A stretch of DNA of 64,000 nucleotides from Chiua virens. Taxonomy: Eukaryota; Basidiomycota; Agaricomycetes; Boletales; Boletaceae. Numbering within the stretch: position 1 is the first letter of the stretch; each line of letters begins with the position of its first letter. Below are positions 1-12,471 of this stretch, piece after piece. The notes under the pieces were generated by a model. That model was not told where the DNA came from. It saw only the letters and a list, made by a program, of their open reading frames with translations, and did not search any database. Both the position numbers and the translations under genes were made by a program. The stretch covers positions 62,001 through 126,000 of the forward strand of contig JAHNUO010000008.1 in the NCBI GenBank assembly GCA_019787685.1, in the 5' to 3' direction.

Positions 1-2053
1 CCATTCAAAATGCCATGATGCGCGGGAGGCCAAGCCTTCCCAAAGTCTACGTTCCAGAACGTACACTCACGAGTCCGAACGGCACGGTGCTGCCTCCGCT
101 CAAGACCACTTACTACTTTGATCAGCTGGTAGATCACAACAACCCCAGCCGCGGAACCTTCCAGCAACGATACTGGATGAGCTGGGAGTACTATCAAAAT
201 GGTATACTTCTTCCTTCCTACTTTGTCATGGAGGTACTAGACTTACGAACCCCGATGCCTCCAGGCGGTCCTATCATACTCTCGACACCGGGGGAGAGCA
301 ATGCAGATGGTACGGACCATACCTGCAATGTGATCTCAAGGCAATTTCACTCCCATAGGCTTTGAGGGTTACCTTACCAACAACACCATCAACGGTCTTA
401 TCGCACAGCAGCAACAAGGCGCTACTATCGTGATCGAGCACCGTTTCTTTGGGAAGTCGAATCCCTACGACAACCTCACTTCACAGAGCCTCGAACTGCT
501 GACCGTCCAACAAGCCATCGATGACCTCGTCTATTTTGCGCAAAATGCTGATCTCCCTATGCCGTGTGGCGATAACGTCAAGCCCAACACGACGCCGTGG
601 GTCTTGATCGGAGGAAGTTACTCGGGTGAGTAGCATATGCATTTATTTCCGCAGGAATGCCAAGACGGTGCGTTCTTAGGTGCCCTCACGAGCTGGACGA
701 TGGTTAAGTGAGATCAATCTTCAAGGGTTCCAAGTTACATTGACTCACGGATTCACTGCCTCAGCAAGCCAGGTATCTTCCATGCAGGCTATGCATCATC
801 GGCGGTGGTGGAAGCGATAATGTACGTGTCCACTTCCTGTACTGTTTTGCTTCGATTCTGAACTCCGTATCGAACAGCGACTTTTATGATTATTTCACGC
901 CCATCCGTGAAAATATGCCACAAAACTGTTCCTCTGATGTTCAGGCGGTCATTGCATACCTCGACGAAATCTACGCCAAGAATGATACAACTGCAATTCA
1001 GGATCTGAAGGAAGTTTTCGGACTTGGAGATCTTTCGCATATCGATGATTTTGCCGCCGCTCGTAAGTTCTCGGTTTGTTTTGGATGAAATCAAGGTCGA
1101 ACCATAAACACAGTGCAATTGAACCTGTTTGAATGGCAGAACTTGCAGCCAGATGGCGGTCCTGGTGGCAGGTTCTTCAAATTTTGCGACGCGCTAGAAG
1201 TCAAGGATGGCGTGCAGGCGCCGGTAACTGGTTGGGGTCTCGAACATGCGATCTCCTCCTGGGGATCGTACTGGAATACCACATACTATGCGAGTGGTAA
1301 GTTCACCGTTGGTTGTGCAAAGTGTCGAAGACCTGACAATCATTTACGATCAGTGTGCAATAGCTTTGGTGCGGAGTAAGTTGTCATGTTCTATAACCAT
1401 TCGATGTTCGAAATGCTCACAAGACTGTTTCTGTTGCCACATGTAGGGAGTGCCTCGGGACATATGATACCAGTCAACCGTTTTGGTCAAACGTCACGGT
1501 CGACAATGACAACCGTTCGTGGTTTTGGCTAGTGTGTAACCAGTTTGGATTCTATCAAGTAGGGCCCCCCGAGGGCCAGCCCGCTGTCGTGAGCCGCATC
1601 CTGCAGCCCAATTACCTGGAGGTACGTTCATCTATTCAGTTGGAGCGGTAAAAGATAAGACTAAAACGTTTCACGGCGGCATCAGAGGCAATGCGTCAAC
1701 ATGTTCCCACAAAAGTTTTCTTCCCTGCCGTCGCCGTCAGCTTCCGACGTGAACAGCGCATACCATGGGAAGGACGTCAATGTAGATAGACTTTACTTCG
1801 CCAATGGTTATAGTACGTATCACGGCTGTGTGTCGATTCGAAACTCATGTATTCAAACCGTACAGGTGATCCTTGGAGGGAGGCGACTGTTTCCGCAGAG
1901 AGTCTGCACAAACCGTCCACGGACCAACAACCCATCTATATGAGCGACGGGGTCCACTGCACAGATATGATTACTGAGAATGGGATTCAGGATCAGACGG
2001 TCTTTGAAGTCCAGATGGTGGCACTCGATTACATGAAGAAGTGGCTTGCATGA
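1..2053 (+). CDS. Secreted serine peptidase, family S28 (copy 1, 5' partial)
   Basis: Serine peptidase of the S28 family (prolyl/lysosomal Pro-X carboxypeptidase group), expected to be secreted. The window opens inside exon 1; reading starts at base 3 and matches the mature N-terminus of the neighbouring copy, so the signal peptide lies upstream. Exons carry the FDQLVDH and TFQQRYWM motifs, the nucleophile motif GGSYSG (near 615-627, split by an intron), the FHAGYASSA segment, a Cys-rich middle and the C-terminal GVHCTD motif that should supply the catalytic His. The last exon ends MKKWLA and stop. Introns are about 45-70 bases and fall at the same places as in the copy at 4055. No break is visible, so it looks functional. 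Substrate is not known; S28 enzymes usually cleave after proline. Confidence 0.9.
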
Positions 2054-4001
2054 TGACGAAGGCTCATTAACATTGATGGTGGCGGTAACTCGAAAGTGGT
2101 GTTCCTGGACTGTTTAGATATATGTTGATGGTTCGTGAATGAATACCGAGTTCGGAACTGTGCCCTTGCCTCACTCGCTGCAAGGATTCGGATACTATTC
2201 AGGAGTGACACTGGTCATCGTGCTTACCATGACTGGTTTCGAAGTGCAACGACCTCCAGTGGCAAGTCGAATGAAGTCAGCTCCTCACTACCATCCACCG
2301 ACTTGTTGAATGTGTACAACGTCAACGTCGGACATTCGACATTGAAATATTCGATGAGGAACTTGTGTGAATGTGCGCATGACGACAGAGTCGACTGTCA
2401 GAGTCGACTGTAATCTTGTGACTCGTTGGTGCAAAGTTAGTACATGTTAGACTGCACCTGTGTTGTGACACAAACCCAATGGCCGTATAGGCTGTTCGCT
2501 GTCGACCGCGACTCATGTTGGTATCCAGGTGGATGGCAACACGAATCGCAGATGGCCAACGAATGCGGGTGGCCCAGCTTGTGAACGAGGCCGGTGAAGG
2601 GATAACTTCGAGGTTATATAGGCTGCTGAATGACGTAGTAATGACGTCGTCGACCGTTGTGCCAACAGAAGAGTCGGGGTTTAAAATGTTCCTAGCAAGT
2701 CGTCTCTACAGAGGTGTTCATTGACCATTTTTTGGAACACCACCTCACGATTCGAGTTCAACAATGTTCAGGCAGCAAAGACACCCGCAATATTTAGCTA
2801 CAATTCAACCCTTAGACGAGGATTCAGGGAGAACTAGGTTATCAGCTCACGGGCGGACAGATCCGGGCCGGGCCCTGAACTGGTCGCGGAAGCGAGCGGT
2901 GCCGGTGAGTCCCTGAGGCTGGACCTCGGGCTGCTACTTCAAGCTTCAAGGTTCACGCTGTGATAGACCAACTCGAGTTGCCTCGTAGCCCTGCGACGCC
3001 GAAAATAACCCCAGGTTTACCGATTGGCAGTCGGACTCGGACCGCCATTGCCGATAGGATGCCGGCAGTTCATATAACCGACGCGAGGCTCGGCGGGGTC
3101 GATGGCATCGGCAGACAAGACAATTACTTATGTATGATATTTGTTGTGGAATTCAGGAAAACGGAGGCGTTGCCTGCGCAACGGCAGCCGATGAATTCGA
3201 GCCTGCAAGCGATACCATATACCCCTTTCAACAGTCCCGTGGTCCATTTGACCGACATATCCACGATCGAGTCGCAGGTGTCCACCGAGTGCCTTCGATG
3301 TTCAACGTTCAGCACGGTCCAATGTGGCACTCTGTAGGTTCTGACACTTGTGGACACTACCCCGTCCCAATCCGAAACGCCGCAGGAGCACACCTAGGGC
3401 CTGTTGTCCTGAGCCATTCGATCCTGCGTTTGTCACAGATCCGTAATTCAGGGTACAAACGGATAACCGTGTTTCATCCAGGGTGACCTTCCAAGAACGC
3501 CGTTGTGGTTGCATGATAGACCGTGGGTCAGATTGGAAGTATATCTTCGACTGAAAAGTCTGATGCCTCCGAGTAAACCTCGTTCGCAAACGTCAATTAT
3601 CGCATCAAAATCTCAGGAGGGTGAAGGAGGCATGTGGAACAACTCCGAAATCTCAAGGTTGGTGGGGGTGAGAAAAAAGATTAGCGCGCCGAGGATAACA
3701 AAGTCACACGATCACATTGTCTAGCATTCTCCCAACTGAAACTTATCTGGCAACGGCTCGATCGATAGCTTCTAGTTGGCTGTGATACCAATCACCAATC
3801 TTGTCTGCACAACCCTCATTACGGTCAGCTCTCCGAATCAGCCGGGTAATAACTTGACTCCGCAAATTACTGACCAACTCCGCTTATAGACCCTTAGAAT
3901 GCATATTTCTGTTTCGAATCCTCACGTACGAGGTTGATACGCATGCGGAGCTCTCGCCGGTACATGTGCAACGGCAACCTCCTTCCCATGTACGATTTCT
4001 A
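2054..4001. other. Intergenic spacer between the two S28 peptidase genes
   Basis: About 1.95 kb with only short open frames and no recognised protein. It holds a perfect 13-bp tandem duplication at 2386-2411. The right end is the promoter of the second peptidase gene. No remnant of a third peptidase copy was recognised by eye. Confidence 0.5.
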
Positions 4002-4008
4002 TATAAAA
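4002..4008 (+). promoter_or_regulatory. TATA box of S28 peptidase copy 2
   Basis: TATAAAA stands 47-53 bases before the ATG at 4055. The spacing leaves only a short 5' leader, which fits a strongly or conditionally expressed secreted enzyme (inference). Confidence 0.6.
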
Positions 4009-4054
4009 GCTTGGCTACCCAGGCGGGCTCCTCTCGTACACCTCGGGGAGAGAG

Positions 4055-6187
4055 ATGGCGCTCACTCTTTTGCTAGGGGCACTGCTCTCTGTCTCCTTTG
4101 CGGATGCGGCCATTCAAGGTGCCATGATGCGCGGGAGACCAGGTGTCCCAAAAATTTCCGCCACCGAAGGGACTCTCACCAGCCCGAATGGCACAGTGCT
4201 ACCCCCGATCACGACCGTGTACTACTTTGATCAACTAATAGACCACGACAACCCCAGTCTTGGCACCTTCCAGCAACGATACTGGATGAACTGGCAGTAC
4301 TACGAAGAAGGTATACCTTTCTCTCATTATTCTCCTATGGAAGCACTAGACTGACGAGTAAATTCAGGCGGTCCCATCATATTGATGACACCAGGCGAGA
4401 CCGATGCTGACGGTATGCTTCGCTTGGTTGGTTGATGTGTGATGATAGGCGAATGAATTTTTCTAGGCTATGAAGGTTACCTCACCAATGGAACCATCAA
4501 TGGCTTGATCGCACAGCAAGAGCAAGGCGCTACAGTTCTGATCGAGCATCGATTCTTTGGCTACTCGAATCCCTACGACAACCTCACCTCGCAGAGTCTC
4601 GAACTGCTAACAATCCAGCAAGCCATCGATGACCTCGTTTACTTTACGGAGAATGTGGATCTCCCCATGCCTGGGGGCGATAACGTCAAGCCTGACACAA
4701 CGCCGTGGATTTTAATCGGCGGAAGTTACTCTGGTGAGTAAATGTCAATTCATTACCAAAGAGATGACAAAGCGATGCACCTTTAGGTGCTCTAACGAGT
4801 TGGACAATGGTGAAGTAAGTTTAATCAAAGATTGATCCGAATAAGGGATATGAATTCGCTTGTCTCGCCCAGCAAACCTGGAGTTTTTCATGCAGCCTAT
4901 GCATCATCAGCGGTCGTGGAGGCGATAACGTGCGTATTGTTGTGCGATGTTTGTTTCCCGTTCTGACCTTCGCATCTGTCTAGCGATTATTATGGCTATT
5001 TCACGCCCATCCGTGAATACATGCCACAAAACTGTTCTTCTGATGTCCAAGCTGTCATTGCCTACCTGGATCAGATTTACTTTGAGAACGATACGGCTGC
5101 TATCCAGGACCTCAAGGATGCTTTTGGTCTCGGCAGTCTTTCTCACGATGATGACTTTGCTTCTGCCCGTAAGTCCTCGGCTTACCTTTTCCAGAACGAA
5201 ACGAACTCTGATGAAACATGATTCCAGTGCAGGACAATCTGTTTGATTGGCAGGACATGCAACCAGATACCGGTCCTGGCGCCATGTTTTATGAGTTTTG
5301 TGATGCACTCGAAGTCAAGGACGGTGTGAGTGCCCCCGCAACTGGCTGGGGCCTCGAGAACGCGATCTACGCTTGGGGATCGTTCTGGAACACTACGTAT
5401 TATGAATATGGTGGGGACCCATTGGCCGGGATCCAAAGTAACGACATCTAACGAACTATTTTTGTTTATGTCTAGTATGTGGTGACACCGAAGTGGAGTA
5501 AGTGTTTCCAGCTTCTCGACATTCGCGTTATTGCTGCGGAACGCTGATACGGCATGCGTTGTTGTTAGGGCTTGCCTCGGGACATACAACACCAGCCAGT
5601 CCTACTGGACGAACGTCACCGTGAACAATGCCAACCGATCATGGTTCTGGATGGTCTGCAACCAGGTGGGGTGGTACCAAGTAAGTCCCCCAGAGGGCCA
5701 ACCCGCCATCGTGAGTCGGATCCTGCAGCCGATTTACGAAGAGGTACGTACTTTCCGTTCATATACGCCACGGCGGTGGCCGCAGGATATGGAGCTGATG
5801 CGCCAATCAGAGACAATGCGTGAACATGTTCCCGGCAAAGTTCTCTTTTCCACCGACGCCGTCTGTCGGCGAGGTGGATAGCATGTACGACGGGTGGAAC
5901 GTCAACGTGGACAGGCTTTTCTTTGCCAACGGTCTCCGTATGTGTCTTTCCGACAAACGTCTGTTTGATTGGCAATCGTGATACTCATGCCGGCTCCAGG
6001 TGACCCCTGGCGCGAGGCAACCGTCTCTGCGGACGGCCTCAACAAACCCAACACAACCACGCAGCCCATCTATGAGGGCGATGGGTTCCACTGCTCAGAT
6101 CTGCTCACTGAGAATGGCGTCGTCGATGCGACGGTCTACGAGGTTCAGCAGGCAGGTCTCGAGTACATGAAAATGTGGCTCGCCTGA
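4055..6187 (+). CDS. Secreted serine peptidase, family S28 (copy 2)
   Basis: Complete tandem paralogue of the gene at the window start. The first 18 or so residues (MALTLLLGALLSVSFADA) form a signal peptide, and the TATA box just upstream supports this ATG. Exons in order: TSPNGT and FDQLIDHDNPS; GGPIILMTPGE; EHRFFGYSNPYDNLTSQSLE; GGSYSG nucleophile motif (near 4725-4736, split by an intron) followed by ALTSWTMVK; TPIREYMPQNCSSDV; a WGLENAIYAWGSFWN block; NVNVDRLFFANG; and the His motif GFHCSDL near the end. It stops after MKMWLA. Family knowledge: S28 proteases are acid-active serine peptidases with a Ser-Asp-His triad, many proline-specific. Identity to copy 1 is high throughout, so the duplication looks fairly recent. 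Confidence 0.93.
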
Positions 6188-6338
6188 GCGCCGATATATA
6201 GACATAGATGTACATTACACGCAGACGGTGTCATCTACAACCACCCGAGTCGTGTTACACGACTCGAGTATAAATATTTGTATTTAACAGGTCGTTTGTG
6301 AGCCACATTGCGTTTCGCTTCCTCTCTGGTTCATGCGG

Positions 6339-9300
6339 TCACTCCTGGAACCCGCCCATGCTGCGCACAGCCTCGACCAATCGCTGATACTCGCGCAAGA
6401 GCTCGCCCACTTCCGAAACACGAATATCCTGCTCGGTGCACTCCACGAACCGTCGATTCGGAGGCGGCAGCCTGCCAGACAACGTCGTCGCCATCCCCCG
6501 CCCTTCACTGCCCTGCACCCGCCTCGACATCCCCGCCATCCCATGCGTCAACCGGTCCGTCAAGTCCGACAACCGTTTTCGCCGCCTCGGCGGCGCCGAC
6601 GTCGATGCGGGTACAGACGCCGGGGTTGACACCGGCCCGGTCGTCCGGCGCCTGGTCCGCCCGCTGCTTAGCATGCTCTCGAAGCTCTTGATGCTCCTCG
6701 CATCGTGGACTTCCTCTTCCTCCTCATCTCCGCTCTCTTCTTCGCCTTCGCCTTCGCGCTCGTCCTCCCCGTCCTCCCCGTCCTCCCCCCCGTCCCCGTC
6801 CCCACTCTCGTCCCTACTCCCCTCGCTAGACCCCGCCGCCTCGTCCCCGTCCCCATACCCACTCTGGTGCGACTTGAGCGACGCAGGGCGCGACGCCACC
6901 TCCACCATCTCTCGTTGGCCATCTGGCACACTTCCTCGGCCACGCCCCGTGCCTGGTAACGCTACCGTCAGCCCCGCGATCGAGAACCCCGCGGAACCCG
7001 TCTCGCGGCGGAGCAAGCCCAGACTAGGGCGTACCCATGTCTGCGAGGCCTCACCCGTCTCAGCCGGTACCGGTACCGCCATACTCGTATCTGTTCTCGC
7101 ACCCGAGGTCGACGGTACCACAGGCAAGGTTGAGACGCCGCCGGGTGCGGGTGTCTGCCCCGGCAAGAACGCGCGCAGGACGCCAAACGACGTGTCGACG
7201 ACGCCCAGGATGACCTTGTTGGCCGACCCAGCGATTGCATCGACACCCTGCTCGACACGCCCGCGCAGACTCGCCGAAAACTCGTCGCCAGGCAACGTCG
7301 CCGCGATTGGCGACTCGGACACACCGGGTCTCGGGATGGGCGTCAGTTCGGCGGTACTGTTGAGCGCAGGCGCGGCACGCGTGAGCGAATGGGCGATGCG
7401 GACGCGACGAGGACGCACCTGAGCACCTTTTTCTCGCTCTCACCGAGCCCGAGGGCGCCGAGATCGACGTTTTCGAGAAATTCGGCGACGGCCATGAGGT
7501 TGATAAGGCAGTAGCTTTCCTCGCCGCCAAAAGACTGGTTGCGGAAACGCTGGGTGAACAAGAGGTGGGAAACGAGTCGGGATGGGTTGGCTTTGACAAC
7601 GGAGAAGATAAGGATTGGGAGGAGGACATCGCCGGAGACGGGTGAGGACGGTGATTGAGGACTCGTTTCAGGAAGTGGTTGTTCGAGGGCGGACAGACGA
7701 TCGGGGGAGGTGGATAGGCTTTCCGTGGGTATCGATGGACTATCTTTCTCTGCAACTGGCACTGTCGATGACAAGCTTGTGTTTCCAGTAGAATCAGTGA
7801 GACCCGAGGGCTTGGTTAGTTCCTTGCTGTCGTCTTCCCGGCTCTTCAAACGAACAGGCGGTATTTTCGAAAGGCCATCTACAATGTATCAGTAACCATC
7901 CGCATACAAACGCAGAGCGTACTGACCAACGACAAGTTTATGCGCAGAAACCAACACAGCGGCCTTTTCGCGAGGACAGCGCGCGATCAGATCCAGTTGT
8001 GACAGGGCTACAATATCAGGTTAGTCAAGGAACGGACGAAGTCAAACCTGACATTACATTGGCCACACGTTCGAACGACCACATCAACCTCTGCTTGGTT
8101 TGCGTTCCCGACATCAATGTCAAGGTGCTCCAGACCTAGATCCAACATGTTGAGGGCTGCAATTCGACTCGAAAGCGCCTCATTGTGGGATGCATCGTCC
8201 GAAGTCGACGGAAGGAATAACCTGTGCGCGTATCTGTGTCAGTAGAACGACAGGCCGAACGCGTCTACACCTGCCTGTCATAAAGAAGGGTGCACAAAGT
8301 CGACTCGATGGTTTCGAGAATATCGCGTATATGCACTTCGTTTACCTCCTCCATCTCCCCATCTGGTTCTGAATCTTGCGATCTACTCATATCCGCACCA
8401 TCCTCCCGCGTTCCTTGTACGCGTTGATGTCCTCCCTCTCTCAGCTCTGCCTCCACCGCCCTATAAAACGCCTGAAACTTGTCCGCCAATTCCTCGGGCT
8501 TATCAAGCGTGGCATTGACAGCATACACGATCCGATTCGGGTTTCCGCCAATATCCTGCAACTTTTTCTTGCCCGCAGGCACTTTGGCAAACGGGAAATA
8601 CGGGAGTGAGAACGTGTGGACGCGTTCGACGAGCCAGGGGGGCTGGTCGTTGAGAGCGATGGCGATCTCGCCTTTGAGTGCGTTGATGATCCCGGTGGCG
8701 ATGTCTGCTCTGGAGAGGACGGTGTCGATGACAAGGGCAGAGATGTCGATGGTGACGTCGGCGTCGGTTGATGGGGGGACAGTCGCCGCGGCCGTTGGAG
8801 GGTGGGGTGGTGGGGTCGAGGGTCTCTGGCCAAAGAGGGACGCGAATGGCATCGCTAGTCGAGCAGGTGAAGGTGCTGGGCCGCTGCGGGTGCCTGGGCG
8901 AGGGGGGAGAGAAGGTTTGGTCGCTCGCGAGGGGAATGGAAGTGGTGTACTGAATGCCGAAACTGTGAATGAGGGATAGGATGATTCTGGGGGGTAACCA
9001 GGCAGAGGCGGCAGTGCATCGAGCGAGGCGGCGCGTGAGGTCGACGGTGCCACGATGGCTTGGAATGCTTTGGTAGAGCGGTGCAAGGTGGACCGGAAGG
9101 TCAGTGAATCACTGCCCGGAGGACATCAGCGGTGGGGCGAGCCCATGATGGGACGGGCACAAACTTGATGAACTGGCCGCGTAAACCAGAGAGTGTGACT
9201 ACAGGGGTGTTCTCTCTGGACGCGAGATCACACAGGATGAGATGGTCCTGGACGAATTCTGGTGTGATCAAGTCGTGGCCAGAACACTGTTCGGAGGGGA

Positions 9301-9752
9301 GCAGTAGTGTTGCCTGTCGAGGTCGATGAGTAGCGGTCAAAGAACACGACGAGACGTACCTTTGACTTTGTGAGTGCATTCCATATTTCGGACCATTCGT
9401 CAGAGGTGTCCCCCTCGTACGAGATCTTCTCGAGGATAGCCCTCCCGATGGAGTTGGTGTCGAGACCAATGCCCTGGGCAATGTCTCTGAAGTTGGTGAG
9501 CTGAGGTTTGGGAGGCACAGTACTCTGAGATGGCGCTGGCTGGGCCTGAACGGGTGGGCCCGTCGTTGCTTGTCGTTGTCGAGGTGTGTATGGGACATAC
9601 TTGGCGTTGTCCAAGGTTGCGCCAGACGGTGGACCTGGGTTGAGAAGTGGATGGACTGCGAGTGTCTCGCGAGACGGTGTCCTGACGATGCTAGCGCCAT
9701 GAGCTCGACCGACCGACGCTGATGGAAAGAGACTGTCGCGTTTGGTGGTCAT
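6339..9752 (-). CDS. VPS9-domain protein (Rab5-type guanine nucleotide exchange factor)
   Basis: Predicted exchange factor for Rab5/Vps21-family GTPases in endocytic traffic. Start at 9752 (MTTKRDSLF). Early exons (9752-9101) are Pro/Ser/Thr-rich and contain ITPEFVQDHLILCDLAS. A long exon (9086-8265) carries a helical stretch ending ESTLCTLLYDR. The VPS9 signature follows: LNMLDLGLEHLDI, ALSQLDLIARCPREKAAVLV, then LPILIFSVVKANPSRLVSHL and GGEESYCLINLMAVAEFLE (7660-7440). The last exon (7418-6339) is disordered, with a run of Asp/Glu/Gly and a basic patch, and a helical end (ELLREYQRLVEAV). The opposite strand of that exon has a long open frame caused by composition. Which Rab it activates cannot be told from sequence. 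Confidence 0.85.
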
Positions 9753-9782
9753 GTCGAGGTTGCATCAACACTCCGACGTCCC
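9753..9782. promoter_or_regulatory. Very short divergent gap between two start codons
   Basis: Only 30 bases separate the ATG of the VPS9 gene (-) from the ATG proposed for the next gene (+). Either the promoters overlap the opposing gene or one start is misplaced. Confidence 0.4.
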
Positions 9783-10843
9783 ATGGCAATGACATGTCCT
9801 CGCAGACCAGACTCAGTTCACCAAGGTAAAAATGGCTTTCGGGAAGCTGGACATCCCCCTGCCAACCAGGACAACCCGGACGATATCACCATCAGAAACG
9901 TCCGTCTCGCACAGTACATTCTCGCCAACACTGGCACCTACATCCCATCGTACGTCTCTCATTTGCTACTCCTCGTCACCTCCCAACTCTACCCAGACCC
10001 GAGACATTGCGCAAACTCGGAGAGTCCAAGTCACCTCCACCCGAGACTGTCGACAGCGTCACCGAGAAAATAAAACAGCTCAAGAGACAACATCGAAAAG
10101 ACCTCGAGAACCTGTTCAAGTTTCAACTCTCGGAATATCGCCAGGAACTCGTCGACCACCGCATCTCCCATGACGTCTCGGCATACATGGACATTGACGA
10201 ATCGTACCCTGATCAAGTCGAGTTTCGAAAGGCACTGCAGGTACCCTGCCACGTGTTTCCGGTCCTAGTTTCATTGACACTCATTTCAATAGGATCTCGA
10301 TAAAGAGGTACTGGAGATGGACCATTTCAAGCGCGACGCGGAAGATGCACTCTCTACCTTCCGACACGCCTACCTCAAGACGCTCATCAGCCTCGTCAAG
10401 AAGCGCAGCGTCCTCGAATCACAGGACACAGCTGCACGTCGGAAACGCGATGCATGGTTTCCACAGAGCGAGCAGCAGTACCACAACATCACGGACCGCG
10501 ATGCTCAGCTTCGTGTGGCACGGTTCCTAACAAGCTCGTCGCAAGAACAGGAAAAGATGAGGGATGAGTTTGGCTGGGCGTACCGAGCTGTGCACCCGCT
10601 GCTCATCATTTACAAGAACAATGTACGTGCCAGCCACCCCTTATAGATCGGTGCTGATGGCCCGTGCTCGTAGATATCGTTCAAGAGCGAGGTCGACAAT
10701 GCGATGAGCGGGCTGAATGTGCCCGATCCTCGGCGCAGGTCATCCATCAAACAGCCTGGGGATGTCCCCCCGGCATCGCGTTTGAAAGTGTCCGAGCGAC
10801 TAGTAAACCCTGGATTCACCCGTTTCTCACCTGTATCATAATC
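9783..10843 (+). CDS. Unknown coiled-coil protein
   Basis: I do not recognise the family. Spliced exons read NVRLAQYILANTGTYIP, then a charged helical segment (PPPETVDSVTEKIKQLKRQH, LFKFQLSEYRQELVDHRIS), then DLDKEVLEMDHFKRDAEDAL, TLISLVKKRSVLESQ and FLTSSSQEQEKMRDEFGWA. A short tail (VPDPRRRSSIKQPGD) ends FSPVS and stop at about 10843. It is soluble, charged and probably mostly helical, with no membrane segment. Introns lie near 9953-10000, 10243-10293 and 10622-10675. The ATG at 9783 is the first in frame; an optional small intron at about 9825-9868 would remove a low-quality stretch. A link by splicing to the AIP3 gene just downstream cannot be fully excluded. Confidence 0.6.
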
Positions 10844-11095
10844 CTGATAGTTGCATGTACTACCATACACTTGGCACTTGCAATAGTAGTGATCTACGCT
10901 GTGTGCTGTGCGACAGTGCCACTTACCGCACGCACGATGAGGGGCTGTCCGATAGTTGCCGATGCTGTTTCAGATCAACCACGATGGCCAAATTGTGAAC
11001 TCGTCCTCGGTGGTAAGTCTCCGACTAGTACAGCATCTAAGCTATATATTTCTCCCTCATGGGCCTATCCCAGTCTCCATCATCACCACGCCGCG

Positions 11096-11669
11096 ATGGC
11101 CCCTGCTGGTCCAGGTTCTAACTCTCCAGTTCCAGTGAGTTCGTTACACAAACCACGCCCGCACGGGTACTAAAACCCGCCTAGGTTCTCTCAGACATAT
11201 CCACCATCATACACAACCTTATCCTAGACATGAAAGCCCTCGAAGCAGCCCTCCAGCGCTGGAGTTGCGCCCAAGCCTCAACCGAGGACGTCAGCAACTG
11301 CTACGTTCAATTCGGCGTCGAGTTCAACGCCGTCCTAAACGCCTTTGAAGGGTATGACATCCCAACAAAGTGCGTTCTTGCGTCCACCCATGTTGTCTCG
11401 CTAACCGTGCTATGCATAGCGACCTGCAAGCTATCCCTTCCCAGCTCCGGTCCGCGTTGGAAGAGTGTCTCGGTGAAGTCCCCTCGTACGACGGGCTGGA
11501 TCGGTACTTGCCAGAGATACGACGGCTGTTGGCAGAAGTCCTCCGAGGTCTGCGGGCAAAGCAGCCCGCGTGGCGGAATGCCCTGGACCGGCCGCCCATC
11601 GTGGCCTCAAACCGATCGTATACGAATAGTCCGGCCGGCGCGCGTTCGTCGTCTGGCTTACTTCCGTGA
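11096..11669 (+). CDS. Short protein with Bud6/AIP3 N-terminal domain
   Basis: Starts MAPAGPGSNSPVP; an intron at 11135-11184 joins it to VLSDISTIIHNLILDMKALE. What follows matches the N-terminal domain of Bud6/Aip3 (actin- and formin-associated polarity factor): LQRWSCAQASTEDVSNCYVQ, FNAVLNAFEGYDIP, then after an intron near 11371-11418 LQAIPSQLRSALEECLG, DRYLPEIRRLLAEVLRGL and RAKQPAWR. It stops at 11667-11669, giving about 145 residues. Bud6 proteins are far longer; the C-terminal actin/formin-binding part is absent here. The same frame stays open for 35 codons after the TGA, ending in a Lys-rich tail at a TAG near 11775. It may be a truncated paralogue or a stand-alone domain. A longer 5' end including an exon near 10975-11013 is possible. 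Confidence 0.6.
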
Positions 11670-11895
11670 TCACCGCCTTCGCGTTTGACACGCGATGGGT
11701 CGTGTCCAGTGGTGCGGAGTCACCCTCAACAGCACGAGTCGCGTTCCAAAACAAAAAAGGTGTTGATCGAGGCTTAGTCGTACGTCAATCATCGTAATTT
11801 ACATATATATTGGACTACCTCCCGTCTTTTTCTTGCTCGTACTTATCTGTACACAGCTACCTAGTTTCGTACGCCCGAAACACGACGTTGGGTCG

Positions 11896-12471
11896 TCAAT
11901 CGTTTCTCGCCAGTTCTGCTATACACTCGGCCTCTACAAACGCACCCAAGGGCAGGGCTGCCACACCGATGAGCGTCCTCGCAGGCCGTCGCTCCGGGTT
12001 GTCAAAGTACTAAAACGCGAACAACAATGGGTACGCCGGCCGTCGATGAAGATAACATATGACCGTACCTCGAGATATATCTCGTTAAAAGCCTCGAAGT
12101 CGCGAGCAATGTTCGACAGGTAGACGTTCACTTTGAGCACGTGGTCGAGATCAGACCCAGCCCCTTCGAGGACGGCCTTCATGTTGTCCAGGGCGGCCCT
12201 CTACGTGATGATGGTGATCAGGTGGATCGCATCAACGATCAGGGTAAAGACTTGGGAACGCACGGTTTGTTGGTGGATGCCGCCGACAATGTTATGATCA
12301 TTGTCACATCCGACGCTTCCAGAGACATATACTGTGTTGTTCGAGATGACTGCCTGGGCTATGCGTACGAGCACAAGTCAGCTATACGAACGCGGTAGAT
12401 CGGGAAGACGAACAGAAGAAGGGGAGGGGCGGGACAGCGCCCGGGGCATTGTTCACGGTCACTTTCGGCAT
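11896..12471 (-). CDS. RidA family (YjgF/YER057c/UK114) enamine/imine deaminase
   Basis: RidA-family proteins hydrolyse reactive enamine/imine intermediates from PLP enzymes; fungal members act in cytosol or mitochondria. Start MPKVTVNNAPGAVPP at 12471, next to the divergent NLR gene. Spliced exons read AQAVISNNTVYVSGSVG, GGIHQQT, ALDNMKAVLEGAGSDLDHV, LKVNVYLSNIARDFEAFNEI, then YFDNPERRPARTLIGVAALP and LGAFVEAECIAELARND with stop at 11896. The RPART segment holds the conserved Arg that binds the substrate carboxylate in the family, and the final VEAECIA strand is typical. Four exons, with introns of about 60-75 bases. Length (about 125 residues) is normal. Confidence 0.88.

Noticed and set aside
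6436..7422. 328-codon plus-strand frame
   Set aside because: Lies antisense to the disordered, acidic last exon of the VPS9 gene. Its Ser/Pro-rich sequence is the complement of Asp/Glu/Gly codons.
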